Positions 8,970 through 17,891 of a stretch of 64,000 bases of DNA are shown in pieces. The notes under the pieces were generated by a model. That model was not told where the DNA came from and did not search any database. It was given only the letters and a program-made list of their open reading frames with translations. The DNA is from Nocardia sp. CDC159 (lineage in GTDB: Bacteria > Actinomycetota > Actinomycetes > Mycobacteriales > Mycobacteriaceae), in the NCBI RefSeq assembly GCF_023740735.1, contig NZ_JAMRXH010000002.1:310001-374000 (forward strand), written 5' to 3'. Every line of letters begins with the position of its first letter. The stretch's first letter is position 1. Both the position numbers and the translations under genes were made by a program.

Positions 8970-9587
8970 GTGAATGCTTCCTCCGCCGCGCTGGCGGCCC
9001 TGTCGGGTCTGGGTTTCGGGCTGTCGCTGATCGTGGCGATCGGCGCGCAGAACGCGTTCGTCCTGCGTCAGGGCATCCGCGGCGAGCACGTGCTGGTGGT
9101 GGTCTCGGTCTGCGCACTGTCGGACATGGTGCTGATCGCCGCCGGGGTGGGCGGCTTCGGCGCGATCGTCGCTTCCGCCCCCATGGTTCTCACCCTCGCC
9201 CGCTACGCGGGCGCGGCCTTCCTGCTGGGCTACGCCGCGCTGGCCGCGCGCCGCGCCCTCACGGCCGGATCGCTGACCCCCGACGCCACCGATACCTCGA
9301 TGGCCCTCGGCGCGACCTTCCTCACCTGCCTGGCCCTGACCTGGCTCAACCCCCACGTCTACCTGGACACCGTGGTCCTACTCGGCTCCTACGCCAGCAC
9401 CTACGGCCCCAACCGGTGGTACCTGGCCGCGGGCGCGATGCTGGCCAGCCTCGTCTGGTTCGCCGCCCTCGGCTACGGCGCCCGCCTCCTCACCCCCCTC
9501 TTCGCCCGCCGCACCGCCTGGCGCGCACTCGACATCCTCATCGCCGCCGTCATGCTCACCCTGGCCATCGGCCTGCTGCTGCAGTAG
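8970..9587 (+). CDS. lysE: LysE/ArgO-family amino-acid exporter
   Basis: The 205-residue protein has about six membrane segments and the family signature GAQNAFVLRQGIRGEHV in the first loop region, plus WLNPHVYLDTVVLLG in the middle. LysE/ArgO exporters pump L-lysine and L-arginine (or analogues) out of the cell. The GTG start has GAGGA 4 nt upstream. The 73-bp divergent region with lysG should hold the LysG operator, as in Corynebacterium. The 3' side runs into the tandem palindromic array at 9601-9888. Confidence 0.9.
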   Translation: MNASSAALAALSGLGFGLSLIVAIGAQNAFVLRQGIRGEHVLVVVSVCALSDMVLIAAGVGGFGAIVASAPMVLTLARYAGAAFLLGYAALAARRALTAGSLTPDATDTSMALGATFLTCLALTWLNPHVYLDTVVLLGSYASTYGPNRWYLAAGAMLASLVWFAALGYGARLLTPLFARRTAWRALDILIAAVMLTLAIGLLLQ

Positions 9588-9600
9588 CGAATCGCCCCAG

Positions 9601-9888
9601 CCGCACCCTTTCCGGCGCTTCGCACCCGCTACGGCCGCCTGAAGCGAGTGCGAAGCGCGAGAAGGGGTGCGGCGAACCAGAAGCGGTGCGAGGGAGCCGC
9701 ACCCTTTGTGGGCCCTCGCACCCATTACGGGCGGCCACAGCCGGTGTGACGCGCGAAAAAAGGTGCGGCGAACCAGAAGCGGTGCGAGGGAGCCGCACCC
9801 TTTGTGGGCCCTCGCACCCATTGCGGGCGGCCACAGGGGGTGCGAAGCGCGAGAAAGGGTGCGGCGAGCGGGAAATGGTGCGCCGGTC
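9601..9888. repeat. Three tandem 96-bp palindromic units
   Basis: Units start at 9601, 9697 and 9793 with an exact 96-bp period. Each starts with CCGCACCCTTT and carries the inverted counterpart (AAAGGGTGCGG or a close variant) about 50 bp later, with a second nested pair CGCACCC / GGGTGCG between. Units 2 and 3 are nearly identical over their first 45 bases; unit 1 differs in the middle. Each unit could fold into a long stem-loop, and unit junctions form a further palindrome (GGTGCGAGGGAGCCGCACC). The array fills the gap between the convergent lysE and deacetylase genes. Confidence 0.85.
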
Positions 9889-10588
9889 AGGCCGCGCGGG
9901 CGGGGGCGAAGGGCTCCCAGCGGTAGACGTCGGGGCTGGCCTCGTGGAAGAGGGCCAGGTCGATGGCGTCGAGCATGGCTTGGCGCGGGCCCGAACGGGA
10001 TAGTTGGGCGGCGGATACCGCCAGGCGTAGGAGGCCGCCGCGGCGGGCGGTGCGGGCGGCGCTCAGGACCAGGGCGTGGCACCACCAGGGCTCGGCGCGG
10101 AAGCCTTCACCGATGCCGTGCACCCAGGAGCGCTGGGAGGTGTCGCGTTCCAGGTCGTAGATGGCCGTGAGGCCCAGGGCCAGGCGGAAACCGACGTCGG
10201 GCAGGGCGGCCATCGCGCCCTCGGAGGCGTTCCAGCGCGGGGCGGCGAACAGGCGCGTGCGCAGGCCCACCCGTTCCATCACCCGGTCGGCGGCCATGAG
10301 GCGCAGGCGCGCTTCGTGTTTGGGCAGGGCGGCGAATTCGGCGCGGCGGCGCTTGGTGGCGGCCTGGTCGTAGCCGTGCAGCACGATGGCGTCACCGAGC
10401 TCGCGGCGCTCGCGCAACCACTGCTGCGTCGGCTCGTCCTCGGCGAGCCGGTACTTGCCCTTCAGGCGCGGCGCGACCAGCAGCGACAGCGGGATGTGCC
10501 GCCGATCCATCTCCGCGGCGAAGTCCATTGCCGCCGCGCGAGTGGTGTCGCGGATACCGGATACCGAGACGATCAGTTGCGCGCTCAT
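9887..10588 (-). CDS. DUF2334-type polysaccharide deacetylase-like protein
   Basis: The 233-residue protein resembles the DUF2334 branch of the NodB/polysaccharide deacetylase superfamily: VSVSGIRD near the start, HIPLSLLVAPRLKGKYRL, and IVLHGYDQAATKRRRAEF, where H and D would be metal ligands. Members are thought to act on N-acetylated glycans, but the actinobacterial ones are not well defined. AGGGGG lies 5-6 nt upstream of the ATG at 10588, which decides the start. There is no signal peptide. The 3' end abuts the 96-bp repeat array. Confidence 0.72.
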   Translation of the reverse strand: MSAQLIVSVSGIRDTTRAAAMDFAAEMDRRHIPLSLLVAPRLKGKYRLAEDEPTQQWLRERRELGDAIVLHGYDQAATKRRRAEFAALPKHEARLRLMAADRVMERVGLRTRLFAAPRWNASEGAMAALPDVGFRLALGLTAIYDLERDTSQRSWVHGIGEGFRAEPWWCHALVLSAARTARRGGLLRLAVSAAQLSRSGPRQAMLDAIDLALFHEASPDVYRWEPFAPARAA

Positions 10589-10731
10589 GCTCGACCCCCT
10601 GTTCGTGCTGTTCACCGACCCTGAAGCGGTCATCAATCCACTGTGCGGGCGGCAGGTGTCCACCTCGTACTCATCCGGTGACCGGGCGACGAACTCGAGT
10701 CACCGGACGCATGACCAGTAGGATCGGACCG

Positions 10732-11022
10732 GTGAAGGCAGCACTCCTGACCGCCCTGGCCGTCCCCCTGATCGCCGCCCCGGCCCTCGCCCGCGCCGAT
10801 GTGAACGATCCGCCGCCGATCTTCACCCGGCAGGAGCAGTGCGACACCACCCGCGCCTTCGTCGACACCGTCCGCGGTCAGCATCCGGACGCCACGCCCG
10901 AGCAGATCGCCGACGCCTACCTGGCGATCATGGACTCGCGCGGCGCATACCGCGGCATCGAGTCCGCCCGCGAGCGTGACCGCCGGATGCTGCTGGACAA
11001 CATCGCCACCTGCGGCCTGTAG
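10732..11022 (+). CDS. Small secreted protein of unknown function
   Basis: The predicted 96-residue product begins with a clear Sec signal peptide (KAALLTALAVPLIAAPALARA) and a short mature part with two cysteines that may form one disulfide. I do not recognise the family with certainty; it has the size and layout of small DUF732-like secreted proteins of mycolata. The GTG at 10732 follows TAGGAT by 7 nt, which fits either a leaderless start or AGGA as a ribosome binding site. The stop is 2 bp from the convergent oligopeptidase B stop. Confidence 0.7.
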   Translation: MKAALLTALAVPLIAAPALARADVNDPPPIFTRQEQCDTTRAFVDTVRGQHPDATPEQIADAYLAIMDSRGAYRGIESARERDRRMLLDNIATCGL

Positions 11023-11024
11023 TC

Positions 11025-13160
11025 CTACGCGTCGGCCAGCCCGACCGTGTCCAACACCCAGGCGTATTCGAAGGCGACTTCCTTCCACTTCTCATAGCGC
11101 CCGCTCACGCCGCCGTGTCCGGCGCTCATCTCGGTCTTCAGCAGTAGCTGGGAATCACCGGTCTTGGTGGCGCGCAGCTTGGCCACCCACTTGGCCGGTT
11201 CCACGTACAGCACCCGGGTGTCGTTGAGGCTGGTGATCGCCAGGATGGCCGGATAGTCCTTCGCCGCGACGTTCTCGTAGGGCGAATACGACTTCATGTA
11301 CTCGTAGACCTCCTTGTCCGCCAACGGATTTCCCCACTCGTCCCATTCGATGACCGTCAGCGGCAGCGACGGGTCGAGGATCGAGGTGAGCGGATCCACG
11401 AACGGCACGTTGGCCAGGATGCCCGCGAACAACTCCGGCGCGAGGTTGGCCACCGCACCCACCAGCAGCCCGCCCGCGCTGCCGCCGTCGGCGATCATCC
11501 GATCGGGCGCGGTCACCCCGGTATCGATGAGATGCCGTGCGCAGGAGACGAAGTCGGTGAAGGTGTTCTTCTTGGTGAGCGTCTTGCCGTGCTCGTACCA
11601 CAGCCGCCCCATCTCCCCGCCGCCGCGTACGTGCGCGATCGCGAACACCATGCCGCGGTCCAGCAGCGACAGCCGCGACACCGAGAAGCCCGGATCAATG
11701 CTGGCCTCGTAGGAGCCATATCCGTAGAGCAGCAACGGTTTCGGCCCGGCGGGCAGATCCTTGCGCCGCACGATCGAGATCGGCACCCGGGTGCCGTCCG
11801 CGGCGACGGCCCAATCCCGGTGCTGCTCGTAATCGTTCGCGTCGTAGCCGCCGAGTACCGGCTGCTCCTTGCGCAGCAGCAGTTCACCGGTGGCGGGCAC
11901 ATAGTCGAACACCTGCATCGGCGTGATGAACGAGGTCACCCCGATCCGCAGCGTCGGCTGCGCCCATTCCGGATTGGAGCCGACGCCCGCCGAGGACAGC
12001 TCGAGCCCGAACTCCAGCTCCTTCGGCTCGCCGTAGCCCTCGGAGGTCAACGGCCACACCGCGACTCGCGGCAGGGCCTCGCGGCGGTAGGACAGCACCA
12101 GATGATCGGCGAAACAGTCGATGTCCTCGAGCCGGACGTCGTCGCGGTGCGGAATCAGCAGCGTCATATTCGACGGATCGTCGACCGGCGCCTCGGCCAG
12201 CACGAAGTTCTCCGCCTTCACACCGTCCACGACATCGTTGTGCAGGATCAGGAAGCGGTCCCGACCGCCGACGACGGCATGCTCGACCGAGTACTCCACC
12301 CCCTCGCGACGAGGAATGAGCACCCGGAATTCACCCTCGGGATCGTCGGATTCGAGCACCCAACCCTCGCTGGTGATCTTCGAACCCACCCAGATCATGA
12401 GGTACTTCTCCGAGCGGCTCGCCCCGATGCTCACCCAGTAGCGCTCGTCGGGCTCGTGGAAGACCTTGACGTCGGCATCCGGCGCGGTGCCCAGCCGATG
12501 CCGCCACACGGTATCGGGCCGCCAGGACTCGTCGACGGTCTGGTAGAAGACGTGGGTGCCGTCCAGCGACCAGGTCGCCCCCGGGGCGGTGCCCGGAATC
12601 TCGTCGCCGAGTAGGTCGCCGGTGCGCAGGTCCTTGAACCGCAGCGTGTATCGCTCGTCTCCGGCGGTGTCGACGGAGAAGGCCAGCAGATTGCCGTCGT
12701 GGCTGATCGAGAACGCCCCGAGGGCGAAGAAGTCGTGCCCCTCGGCGAGGACATTGCTGTCGAGCAGGATCTCCTCGCCCGTGACCTCGGTGTCGGCCTC
12801 CAGCCGCGGGGGTGTCCAGTCGTCCGGGTCGTCGATCCGGCAGCGGCAGTGCACGCCGTACTGCTTGCCCTCGAAGGAGCGGGAGTAGTACCAGTAGTCG
12901 CCCATCCGGGCCGGGACGGACAGATCGGTCTCGAGCGTCCGGGACTTGATCTCGTCGAAGATCTTGTCCCGCAGCGGCTGCAGCTGGGCGGTCTGCGCCT
13001 CGGTGTAGGCGTTCTCCGCCTCGAGGTAGGCGATCACCTCCGGGTCGTCCTTGTCGCGCAGCCACTCGTACTCGTCGACGAAGGTGTCGCCGTGGTGCAC
13101 GCGCGTGGTGGGCACCTTCTTGGCGATCGGGATCGTTCCGGTACCACTGTCGAGAGCCAT
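11025..13160 (-). CDS. ptrB: Oligopeptidase B / S9A prolyl-oligopeptidase family
   Basis: The 711-residue serine peptidase has an N-terminal beta-propeller and a C-terminal alpha/beta-hydrolase domain. The nucleophile lies in DGGSAGGLLVGAV and the His near residue 682 in SAGHGGVSGR. The entry WLRDKDDPEVIAYLEAEN is typical of S9A. It cleaves short peptides after basic residues in the cytoplasm. M. tuberculosis has the corresponding gene split (Rv0781/Rv0782, ptrBa/ptrBb); here it is one intact frame. The ATG at 13160 is preceded by GTGGAG and, 7 nt upstream, by TACGGT (13168-13173), a possible leaderless -10 box. Confidence 0.92.
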   Translation of the reverse strand: MALDSGTGTIPIAKKVPTTRVHHGDTFVDEYEWLRDKDDPEVIAYLEAENAYTEAQTAQLQPLRDKIFDEIKSRTLETDLSVPARMGDYWYYSRSFEGKQYGVHCRCRIDDPDDWTPPRLEADTEVTGEEILLDSNVLAEGHDFFALGAFSISHDGNLLAFSVDTAGDERYTLRFKDLRTGDLLGDEIPGTAPGATWSLDGTHVFYQTVDESWRPDTVWRHRLGTAPDADVKVFHEPDERYWVSIGASRSEKYLMIWVGSKITSEGWVLESDDPEGEFRVLIPRREGVEYSVEHAVVGGRDRFLILHNDVVDGVKAENFVLAEAPVDDPSNMTLLIPHRDDVRLEDIDCFADHLVLSYRREALPRVAVWPLTSEGYGEPKELEFGLELSSAGVGSNPEWAQPTLRIGVTSFITPMQVFDYVPATGELLLRKEQPVLGGYDANDYEQHRDWAVAADGTRVPISIVRRKDLPAGPKPLLLYGYGSYEASIDPGFSVSRLSLLDRGMVFAIAHVRGGGEMGRLWYEHGKTLTKKNTFTDFVSCARHLIDTGVTAPDRMIADGGSAGGLLVGAVANLAPELFAGILANVPFVDPLTSILDPSLPLTVIEWDEWGNPLADKEVYEYMKSYSPYENVAAKDYPAILAITSLNDTRVLYVEPAKWVAKLRATKTGDSQLLLKTEMSAGHGGVSGRYEKWKEVAFEYAWVLDTVGLADA

Positions 13161-13232
13161 GCGCTCCACCGTAATGGGCGGCGCCCGGCCTTCGTGGTCA
13201 GGTCACCCGAGTCGCGGCCGATCGCCGCTTCG

Positions 13233-13448
13233 CTAGGACAGTCCGGAGGCGGGCCGCGGCGCCGGCCGGCCGGTAGGGCGGCCGTTCGGGCGTGGGGCGC
13301 GGCGAGAATCCATCAGGAAGTACAGGGCGGCCTTGCGGCGCGGACACTGATCGGTGGGGCAGCTGCGGTGGATGTGCAAGATGTTGTGAGCCTGCTCGAC
13401 GGTGAGGTGCCGGGGCACCACCGCGCAACTGTCGAAGACGGGTGCCAT
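13233..13448 (-). CDS. Small Cys-containing conserved-type protein, unknown function
   Basis: The 71-residue product begins MAPVFDSCAVVPRHLTVEQA, continues with a HIHRSCPTDQCPRRKAALYF segment and has a Pro/Arg-rich tail. The cysteines in SC-x4-C spacing and the well-formed helix before them suggest a small metal- or redox-sensitive protein, but I do not recognise the family. The ATG at 13448 has GGAG 7 nt upstream; the much longer upstream extension of the frame is ordinary intergenic sequence. A TGTG-N6-CACA palindrome lies 30 bp upstream. Confidence 0.55.
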   Translation of the reverse strand: MAPVFDSCAVVPRHLTVEQAHNILHIHRSCPTDQCPRRKAALYFLMDSRRAPRPNGRPTGRPAPRPASGLS

Positions 13449-13477
13449 GCGGTGCTCCATCCTGGTCGTGCGTACAG

Positions 13478-13491
13478 TGTGGCGCGTCACA
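13478..13491. promoter_or_regulatory. CRP/GlxR-type operator candidate
   Basis: TGTGGCGCGTCACA fits the TGTG-N6-CACA core of CRP (Rv3676/GlxR) sites and is flanked by a further complementary base pair. It is 30 bp upstream of the small Cys-containing protein start at 13448. It is supported by motif and position only. Confidence 0.4.
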
Positions 13492-14021
13492 CAATTTTCC
13501 GGCCCTCGGGCGGGGAGATCGGCCTGCTCCGCTCGACGCCGTAAATAAGCCACAGTGGTGTGTGTTTCCGATTCGGTTGCCGGGTAAACCAGGAGAATTG
13601 TCGCGGTCGCGAGGTAAATGCCGCGCGCGCCGCCCACCAGCGCCGAAACCGAGCGGTCCGCGAGGGCCACGGGAGGCGGCCGCTACGTCGGCTGTCGCAG
13701 GTCGCGGGCGGTGCGGCCGATGCGAGGTGAGCCGAGCGGAGATGCGCCCCGCGGTGTCCGGGGGCCTCGACACCGTGCCCGGAGTGTCTCTCGCCACAGC
13801 CCGGCGGCCGCCTCGGCTCGCGACTTGCCGCGGCTGTGGTTCGGATCATTTCGGCGGGCATTTCGGAATGGTCGCGGAATTCGTGAAACCGGATAACCGA
13901 AAGTGGCCGGAATATCTCGGTTCCGGAACGCCCGCGCGCCCGGTTTCGCCTGACTACTGTCTATCCCCGGGGGCCCGATCCCGCTCCCGCTCGAGCCGAC
14001 GTCGAACGGACAGGAGCACGC
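13492..14021. other. 530-bp intergenic region without a supported gene
   Basis: The divergent region between the small Cys protein and the DUF397 gene has open frames on both strands, but their products show no family features and arginine/proline-rich shadow composition. I see no RNA gene or repeat. It probably holds promoters of the two flanking genes. Confidence 0.5.
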
Positions 14022-14237
14022 GTGGAACAGAAGAACCGTGAGATCGAACCCGATGCCGTGTGGCACCGCAGCGGCGACGGCGCGGGCGGCGTCGAGGTGG
14101 CCTTCCTCGCCAGCGGCAATATCGGCCTGCGCGACGCCAAGAACCCGGACGGCCCCACCCTGATCTTCACGCCCGGCGAGTGGCGCGCCTTCGTGGCGGG
14201 CGCCAAGGATGGTGAGTTCAACCGGCCTGGGACGTAA
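14022..14237 (+). CDS. DUF397 domain protein
   Basis: The 71-residue product matches the DUF397 family of small actinobacterial proteins: an aromatic W in VWHRSGDGAGGVEVAFL, the central GLRDAKNPDGPTLIFTPGEW motif, and a terminal FVAGAKDGEF. GTG start with AGGAG 6 nt upstream. Family members are usually paired with an XRE-type regulator, sometimes with anti-sigma-like roles in Streptomyces differentiation; here no such regulator is adjacent, so it is an orphan copy. Confidence 0.85.
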   Translation: MEQKNREIEPDAVWHRSGDGAGGVEVAFLASGNIGLRDAKNPDGPTLIFTPGEWRAFVAGAKDGEFNRPGT

Positions 14238-14280
14238 AGCGTTCGACGCCTACGCCCGGTGCCGTTTCCTGGTCCCTGGC

Positions 14281-15240
14281 TCACGCCCCCAGGGCGGGAG
14301 CCAAGGAACTCCACGACCCGTGCAGCGTGTCCTGCCAGTACGACCACGAATGCGTCCCCACCGGACTGTGGTCGACGCGTGCCGGAATGTCCATACCGCG
14401 CAACCGCTGCTCGAATGCCGTCACACAGGCGTCGACGCCCGCCTCGATCGGCCCGCCGAAGAAGATGTTCTCCGGCAGCTGCGGTTTGATCTCCGCCTCG
14501 TGCGGCCCCGGAATGCCGGTCCCGGTGGACAGGTAGATCGTCTTGCCGCGCAGGCGATCCGCGAGCAGGGCCGGATCGTGTTCGGCCCAGGCCGGACTGC
14601 CGGGCGGACCCCACATATTGGCCGGATCGCCGCCTCGATTGGCGATGGAGAACAGCATCGCGCCCTGCGCCAGGCCCAGATCCGGACATGCGCTGTACCC
14701 GGCGACCGCGCGATAGCGGCCCGGATGACGCGCGGCCAGGACGAAGGCCGCGATCCCGCCCATGGACAGCCCGCCGATCGCGTTCACGCCGTTGCCCGCG
14801 AACGCGGCATCGATGATCGGCGGCAGTTCGCGGGTCAGGAACGTCTCCCAGCGGTAGCGGCCGAAGCGCGGATCGTCGCGCTGCCAATCGGTGTAGTAGC
14901 TGGCCTGGCCGCCCAGCGGCAGCACCACATTGACGTTCTTGCCCGCGAAGAAGTTCTCGGCGTCGGTGGCATTGGTCCAGGTGCTCTGCCCGGTCCCCGG
15001 ATCCAGGCCGTCGAGCAGATAGTAGGTGGGCCGCGCGCCGCCGCCCGGCGGATGCAGCACCTGCACCTGCACGGCGCGGTCCATGGCGGGCGAGTCGATG
15101 AGGACCGCCGACCGCCGCGGGCCGAGGTCGTCGATCCGGACGATCCGGGCCGCGCTCGCCCCGGGCACCGGGCCGGACAACGGAGCCCCGACGCCCAATG
15201 TCACCGCTAGCACAACTACAGCAACGGCTCGAACACGCAT
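14281..15240 (-). CDS. Secreted antigen-85-type esterase/mycolyltransferase
   Basis: The 319-residue protein has a Sec signal peptide (cut after ASA near residue 30) and the antigen 85 fold: LLDGLDPGTGQSTWTN, nucleophile S159 in GGLSMGG, and a His in GTHSWSYWQ near the C-terminus. Such enzymes transfer mycolates between trehalose esters and arabinogalactan in the cell envelope. It might instead be an esterase of the same family, as suggested for Rv0774c, which has the same neighbourhood. A strong GGAGG-type ribosome binding site precedes the ATG. Confidence 0.85.
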   Translation of the reverse strand: MRVRAVAVVVLAVTLGVGAPLSGPVPGASAARIVRIDDLGPRRSAVLIDSPAMDRAVQVQVLHPPGGGARPTYYLLDGLDPGTGQSTWTNATDAENFFAGKNVNVVLPLGGQASYYTDWQRDDPRFGRYRWETFLTRELPPIIDAAFAGNGVNAIGGLSMGGIAAFVLAARHPGRYRAVAGYSACPDLGLAQGAMLFSIANRGGDPANMWGPPGSPAWAEHDPALLADRLRGKTIYLSTGTGIPGPHEAEIKPQLPENIFFGGPIEAGVDACVTAFEQRLRGMDIPARVDHSPVGTHSWSYWQDTLHGSWSSLAPALGA

Positions 15241-15329
15241 CTCCCCACCTCCATCAGCCCCATCAAATACGCATTCAACGTAGCTCAGACGGGGCTTTTC
15301 AGGCGGTGGTGTGATCGTTTAGCAATCGT

Positions 15330-15761
15330 TCAGCGCTCGGCGCGTTCCAGCGCCCCGCGGATCGAGGCCGCCAGATAGTCCAGATCGGCGCGCGGGGGCG
15401 TGGTCGGCCGCCCGCGCAGCCCGAAACCGTCGCCCGGGGTGCGCGGGATGACGTGCAGGTGCACGTGGAACACCTCCTGACCCGCGGTCACGCCGTCGGC
15501 CAGAAAGAAGTTCACACCGTCACAGTTCACCTCGGAGGACCGCAGCGCCGCCGCCAGCCGCTGCCCGACCTGGAACAGCTTGCCGCCGATCGCCGGATCG
15601 AGTTCGGACAGGCTGCGCGCGGGCACCTTCGGAATCACCAGCAGATGTCCGGGCGTCATCGGCCGAATATCCATGAACGCCAAGACGTCCTCGTCCTCGT
15701 ACACCTTCGACGAAGGTGCCCGCCCGGCGACGATATCGGCAAAGATCGTGTACGGGTTCAT
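15330..15761 (-). CDS. HIT family nucleotide hydrolase
   Basis: The 143-residue protein has the histidine-triad motif HVHLHVIPR near residue 98 and the N-terminal IFADIVAGRAPSSKVYED typical of HINT-like proteins. HIT enzymes hydrolyse AMP-lysine, AMP-amine or dinucleoside polyphosphates. The ATG at 15761 gives the family start MNPYTIFADI; it lies 10 bp after the purB stop, so the gene is probably co-transcribed with purB. Confidence 0.88.
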   Translation of the reverse strand: MNPYTIFADIVAGRAPSSKVYEDEDVLAFMDIRPMTPGHLLVIPKVPARSLSELDPAIGGKLFQVGQRLAAALRSSEVNCDGVNFFLADGVTAGQEVFHVHLHVIPRTPGDGFGLRGRPTTPPRADLDYLAASIRGALERAER

Positions 15762-15771
15762 CTTCCGAGAA

Positions 15772-17193
15772 CTACAGGATCGGCGACGGGGTGTAGCGCG
15801 CGGCCTCCGGATTCGCCGCCACCAGCTTCTGCACCTGGGCGATGACATCCGAAACCTGCGCCTGCGCCGCGCCGATGAACACCGACTTGTCGGCCAGGGC
15901 CGCATCGAGATCGGCGCGCGAGAGCGGCAGGCGCTCGTCGGCGGCCAGGCGGTCCAGCAGATCGGGTTCGCGACCCTGTTCGCGCATGGCCAGCGCGACC
16001 GCGACCGCGTGCTCCTTGATGACCTCGTGCGCGGTCTCGCGGCCCACCCCGGCGCGCACGGCCGCCATCAGGATGCGGGTGGTGGCCAGGAACGGCAGAT
16101 AGCGGTTGAGTTCGCGATCGATGACCGCCGGATACGCGCCGAATTCGGCGAGCACGGTCAGGAACGTCTCCATCATGCCGTCGACGGCGAAGAAGGCGTC
16201 CGGCAGCGCGACCCGGCGCACCACCGAGCAGAACACGTCGCCCTCGTTCCACTGCGCCCCGGCCAGTTCCGCGGCCATCGACGCGTAGCCGCGCAGCACC
16301 ACCTGCAGGCCGTTCACCCGCTCACAGGAGCGGGTGTTCATCTTGTGCGGCATGGCCGAACTGCCCACCTGGCCCGGCTGGAAGCCCTCGGTGACCAGTT
16401 CGTGCCCGGCCATCAGCCGCACGGTGTGCGCGAACGACGAAGGGCCCGCGCCGATCTGGACCAGGGCGGAGATCACATCGTGGTCCAGCGACCGCGGATA
16501 CACCTGGCCCACGCTGGTCAGCACGGTGGCAAAGCCCAAGTGCCGGGCCACCTTCTGTTCGAGCTGTGTCAGTTTGCCCGCATCGCCGCCGAGCAGATCG
16601 AGCATGTCCTGGGCGGTGCCCATCGGACCCTTGATGCCGCGCAACGGATATCGGTCGATCAGCTCCCGCAGCCGGGCCAGCGCGATCAGCAGTTCGTCGG
16701 CGGCCGAGGCGAATCGCTTGCCCAGCGTGGTCGCCTGGGCGGCCACATTGTGCGAGCGACCGGCCATCACCAGGCTCTGATATTCGGCGGCCCGCTCCGC
16801 CAGCCGCGCCGCCACCGCGACGCCGTGCGCGTGAACGTGTTCGAGCGAGAGCCGGATCTGCAGCTGCTCCACGTTCTCGGTGAGATCGCGGCTGGTCATG
16901 CCCTTGTGGATGTGCTCGTGCCCGGCCAGCGCGTTGAACTCCTCGATGCGCGCCTTCACATCGTGGCGAGTCACCCGCTCGCGCTCGGCGATCGAGGCGA
17001 GGTCGACCCGCTCGAGTACCCGCTCGTAGTCCTCCACCACGCCCGCGGGCACATCCACACCCAGCTCCGCCTGCGCCCGCAGCACCTCCAGCCACAGCCG
17101 CCGCTCGAGCACGATCTTGTGTTCGGGCGACCACAGCCGGACCAATTCCGGACTGGCGTAGCGGGTGGCGAGGACATTGGGAACGAGGCTCAC
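15772..17193 (-). CDS. purB: Adenylosuccinate lyase
   Basis: The 473-residue enzyme carries the fumarase/aspartase superfamily signature GSSAMPHKMNTR and the PurB-type N-terminus (YASPELVRLWSPEHKIVLER). It acts twice in purine synthesis: SAICAR to AICAR plus fumarate, and adenylosuccinate to AMP plus fumarate. It is upstream of a HIT gene and just downstream of a TetR gene on the same strand, similar to the Rv0775-Rv0777 arrangement. Confidence 0.95.
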   Translation of the reverse strand: MSLVPNVLATRYASPELVRLWSPEHKIVLERRLWLEVLRAQAELGVDVPAGVVEDYERVLERVDLASIAERERVTRHDVKARIEEFNALAGHEHIHKGMTSRDLTENVEQLQIRLSLEHVHAHGVAVAARLAERAAEYQSLVMAGRSHNVAAQATTLGKRFASAADELLIALARLRELIDRYPLRGIKGPMGTAQDMLDLLGGDAGKLTQLEQKVARHLGFATVLTSVGQVYPRSLDHDVISALVQIGAGPSSFAHTVRLMAGHELVTEGFQPGQVGSSAMPHKMNTRSCERVNGLQVVLRGYASMAAELAGAQWNEGDVFCSVVRRVALPDAFFAVDGMMETFLTVLAEFGAYPAVIDRELNRYLPFLATTRILMAAVRAGVGRETAHEVIKEHAVAVALAMREQGREPDLLDRLAADERLPLSRADLDAALADKSVFIGAAQAQVSDVIAQVQKLVAANPEAARYTPSPIL

Positions 17194-17204
17194 GAGCAGC
17201 CAGT

Positions 17205-17891
17205 TTAGTGGGAGTAGGGCGGGCCTCCGGAGTCGGAGGTCACCGGGCGGCCGCGGCCCCCGTCGGCGCCCGCGCCGATCGGTTCCGGGCCGCGGGCGGG
17301 CGGGGCGATCACGTCGATCAGCTCCAATAGCGCGCCCCGCGCGACCCGGCGCGGTTGCGGGTCCTGTTCGGTCAGGGCGGCCACGACCGCCCCGTCGACC
17401 ACCGCGACCAGTCGGCGCAGCTGTTCGGTCCGTACCACCCGATCGGACCGGCGCAGCACATCGGCCAGCAGCTCGTCGAGCTGGCTGCGTAGTCGCAGTT
17501 GCACCTCGCGTAGTTCGGGATGGCGCGCCGAGGCCACCGAACGCTCGTAGCGCGCGATCAGGCGGCCCCGCTCGTCGTGCCCGTCGGCGCCGACCAGCAG
17601 GTCCAGCACCAGGTCGACGGTCGCCTCGGCGCCGCGGCGGCGGTGGGTCACCTCGCCCACCCGCCTTCGCATGGCGTCCAGTTCGGCGTTGCCGCTGAAT
17701 TCGACCGCGCGCGCGATCAGGTCCTCCAGCGACTCGAAGTAGTAGGTCGTCGACGCCAGCGGCAGGTCCGCGCGCGTGGCCACCGAGCGGTGCCGTACGG
17801 CGTCGAAACCACCTTCGAGCAGCAATTCGGCGGCAGCCGCAACCAGGGCCTGGCGACGCCGTTCGCCTTTCGGGGTCGTCGCGGTGATCAC
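17205..17891 (-). CDS. TetR family transcriptional regulator
   Basis: The 228-residue protein starts with a TetR HTH (RRQALVAAAAELLLEGGFDAVRHRSVATRADLPLASTTYYFESLEDLIARA) followed by a helical ligand domain and a disordered Pro/Gly-rich tail. It is 11 bp upstream of purB on the same strand. In M. tuberculosis the matching gene is Rv0775. The target is unknown; candidates are its own promoter and the purB operon. The C-terminal 30 residues are low-complexity. Confidence 0.85.
   Translation of the reverse strand: MITATTPKGERRRQALVAAAAELLLEGGFDAVRHRSVATRADLPLASTTYYFESLEDLIARAVEFSGNAELDAMRRRVGEVTHRRRGAEATVDLVLDLLVGADGHDERGRLIARYERSVASARHPELREVQLRLRSQLDELLADVLRRSDRVVRTEQLRRLVAVVDGAVVAALTEQDPQPRRVARGALLELIDVIAPPARGPEPIGAGADGGRGRPVTSDSGGPPYSH

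Noticed and set aside
9601..9888. CRISPR array
   Set aside because: The repeating unit is 96 bp with no distinct unique spacers between short identical repeats, and no cas genes are near.
13618..13896. Plus-strand gene in the 13.5-14.0 kb gap
   Set aside because: Arg/Pro-rich composition, no ribosome binding site and no recognisable family.
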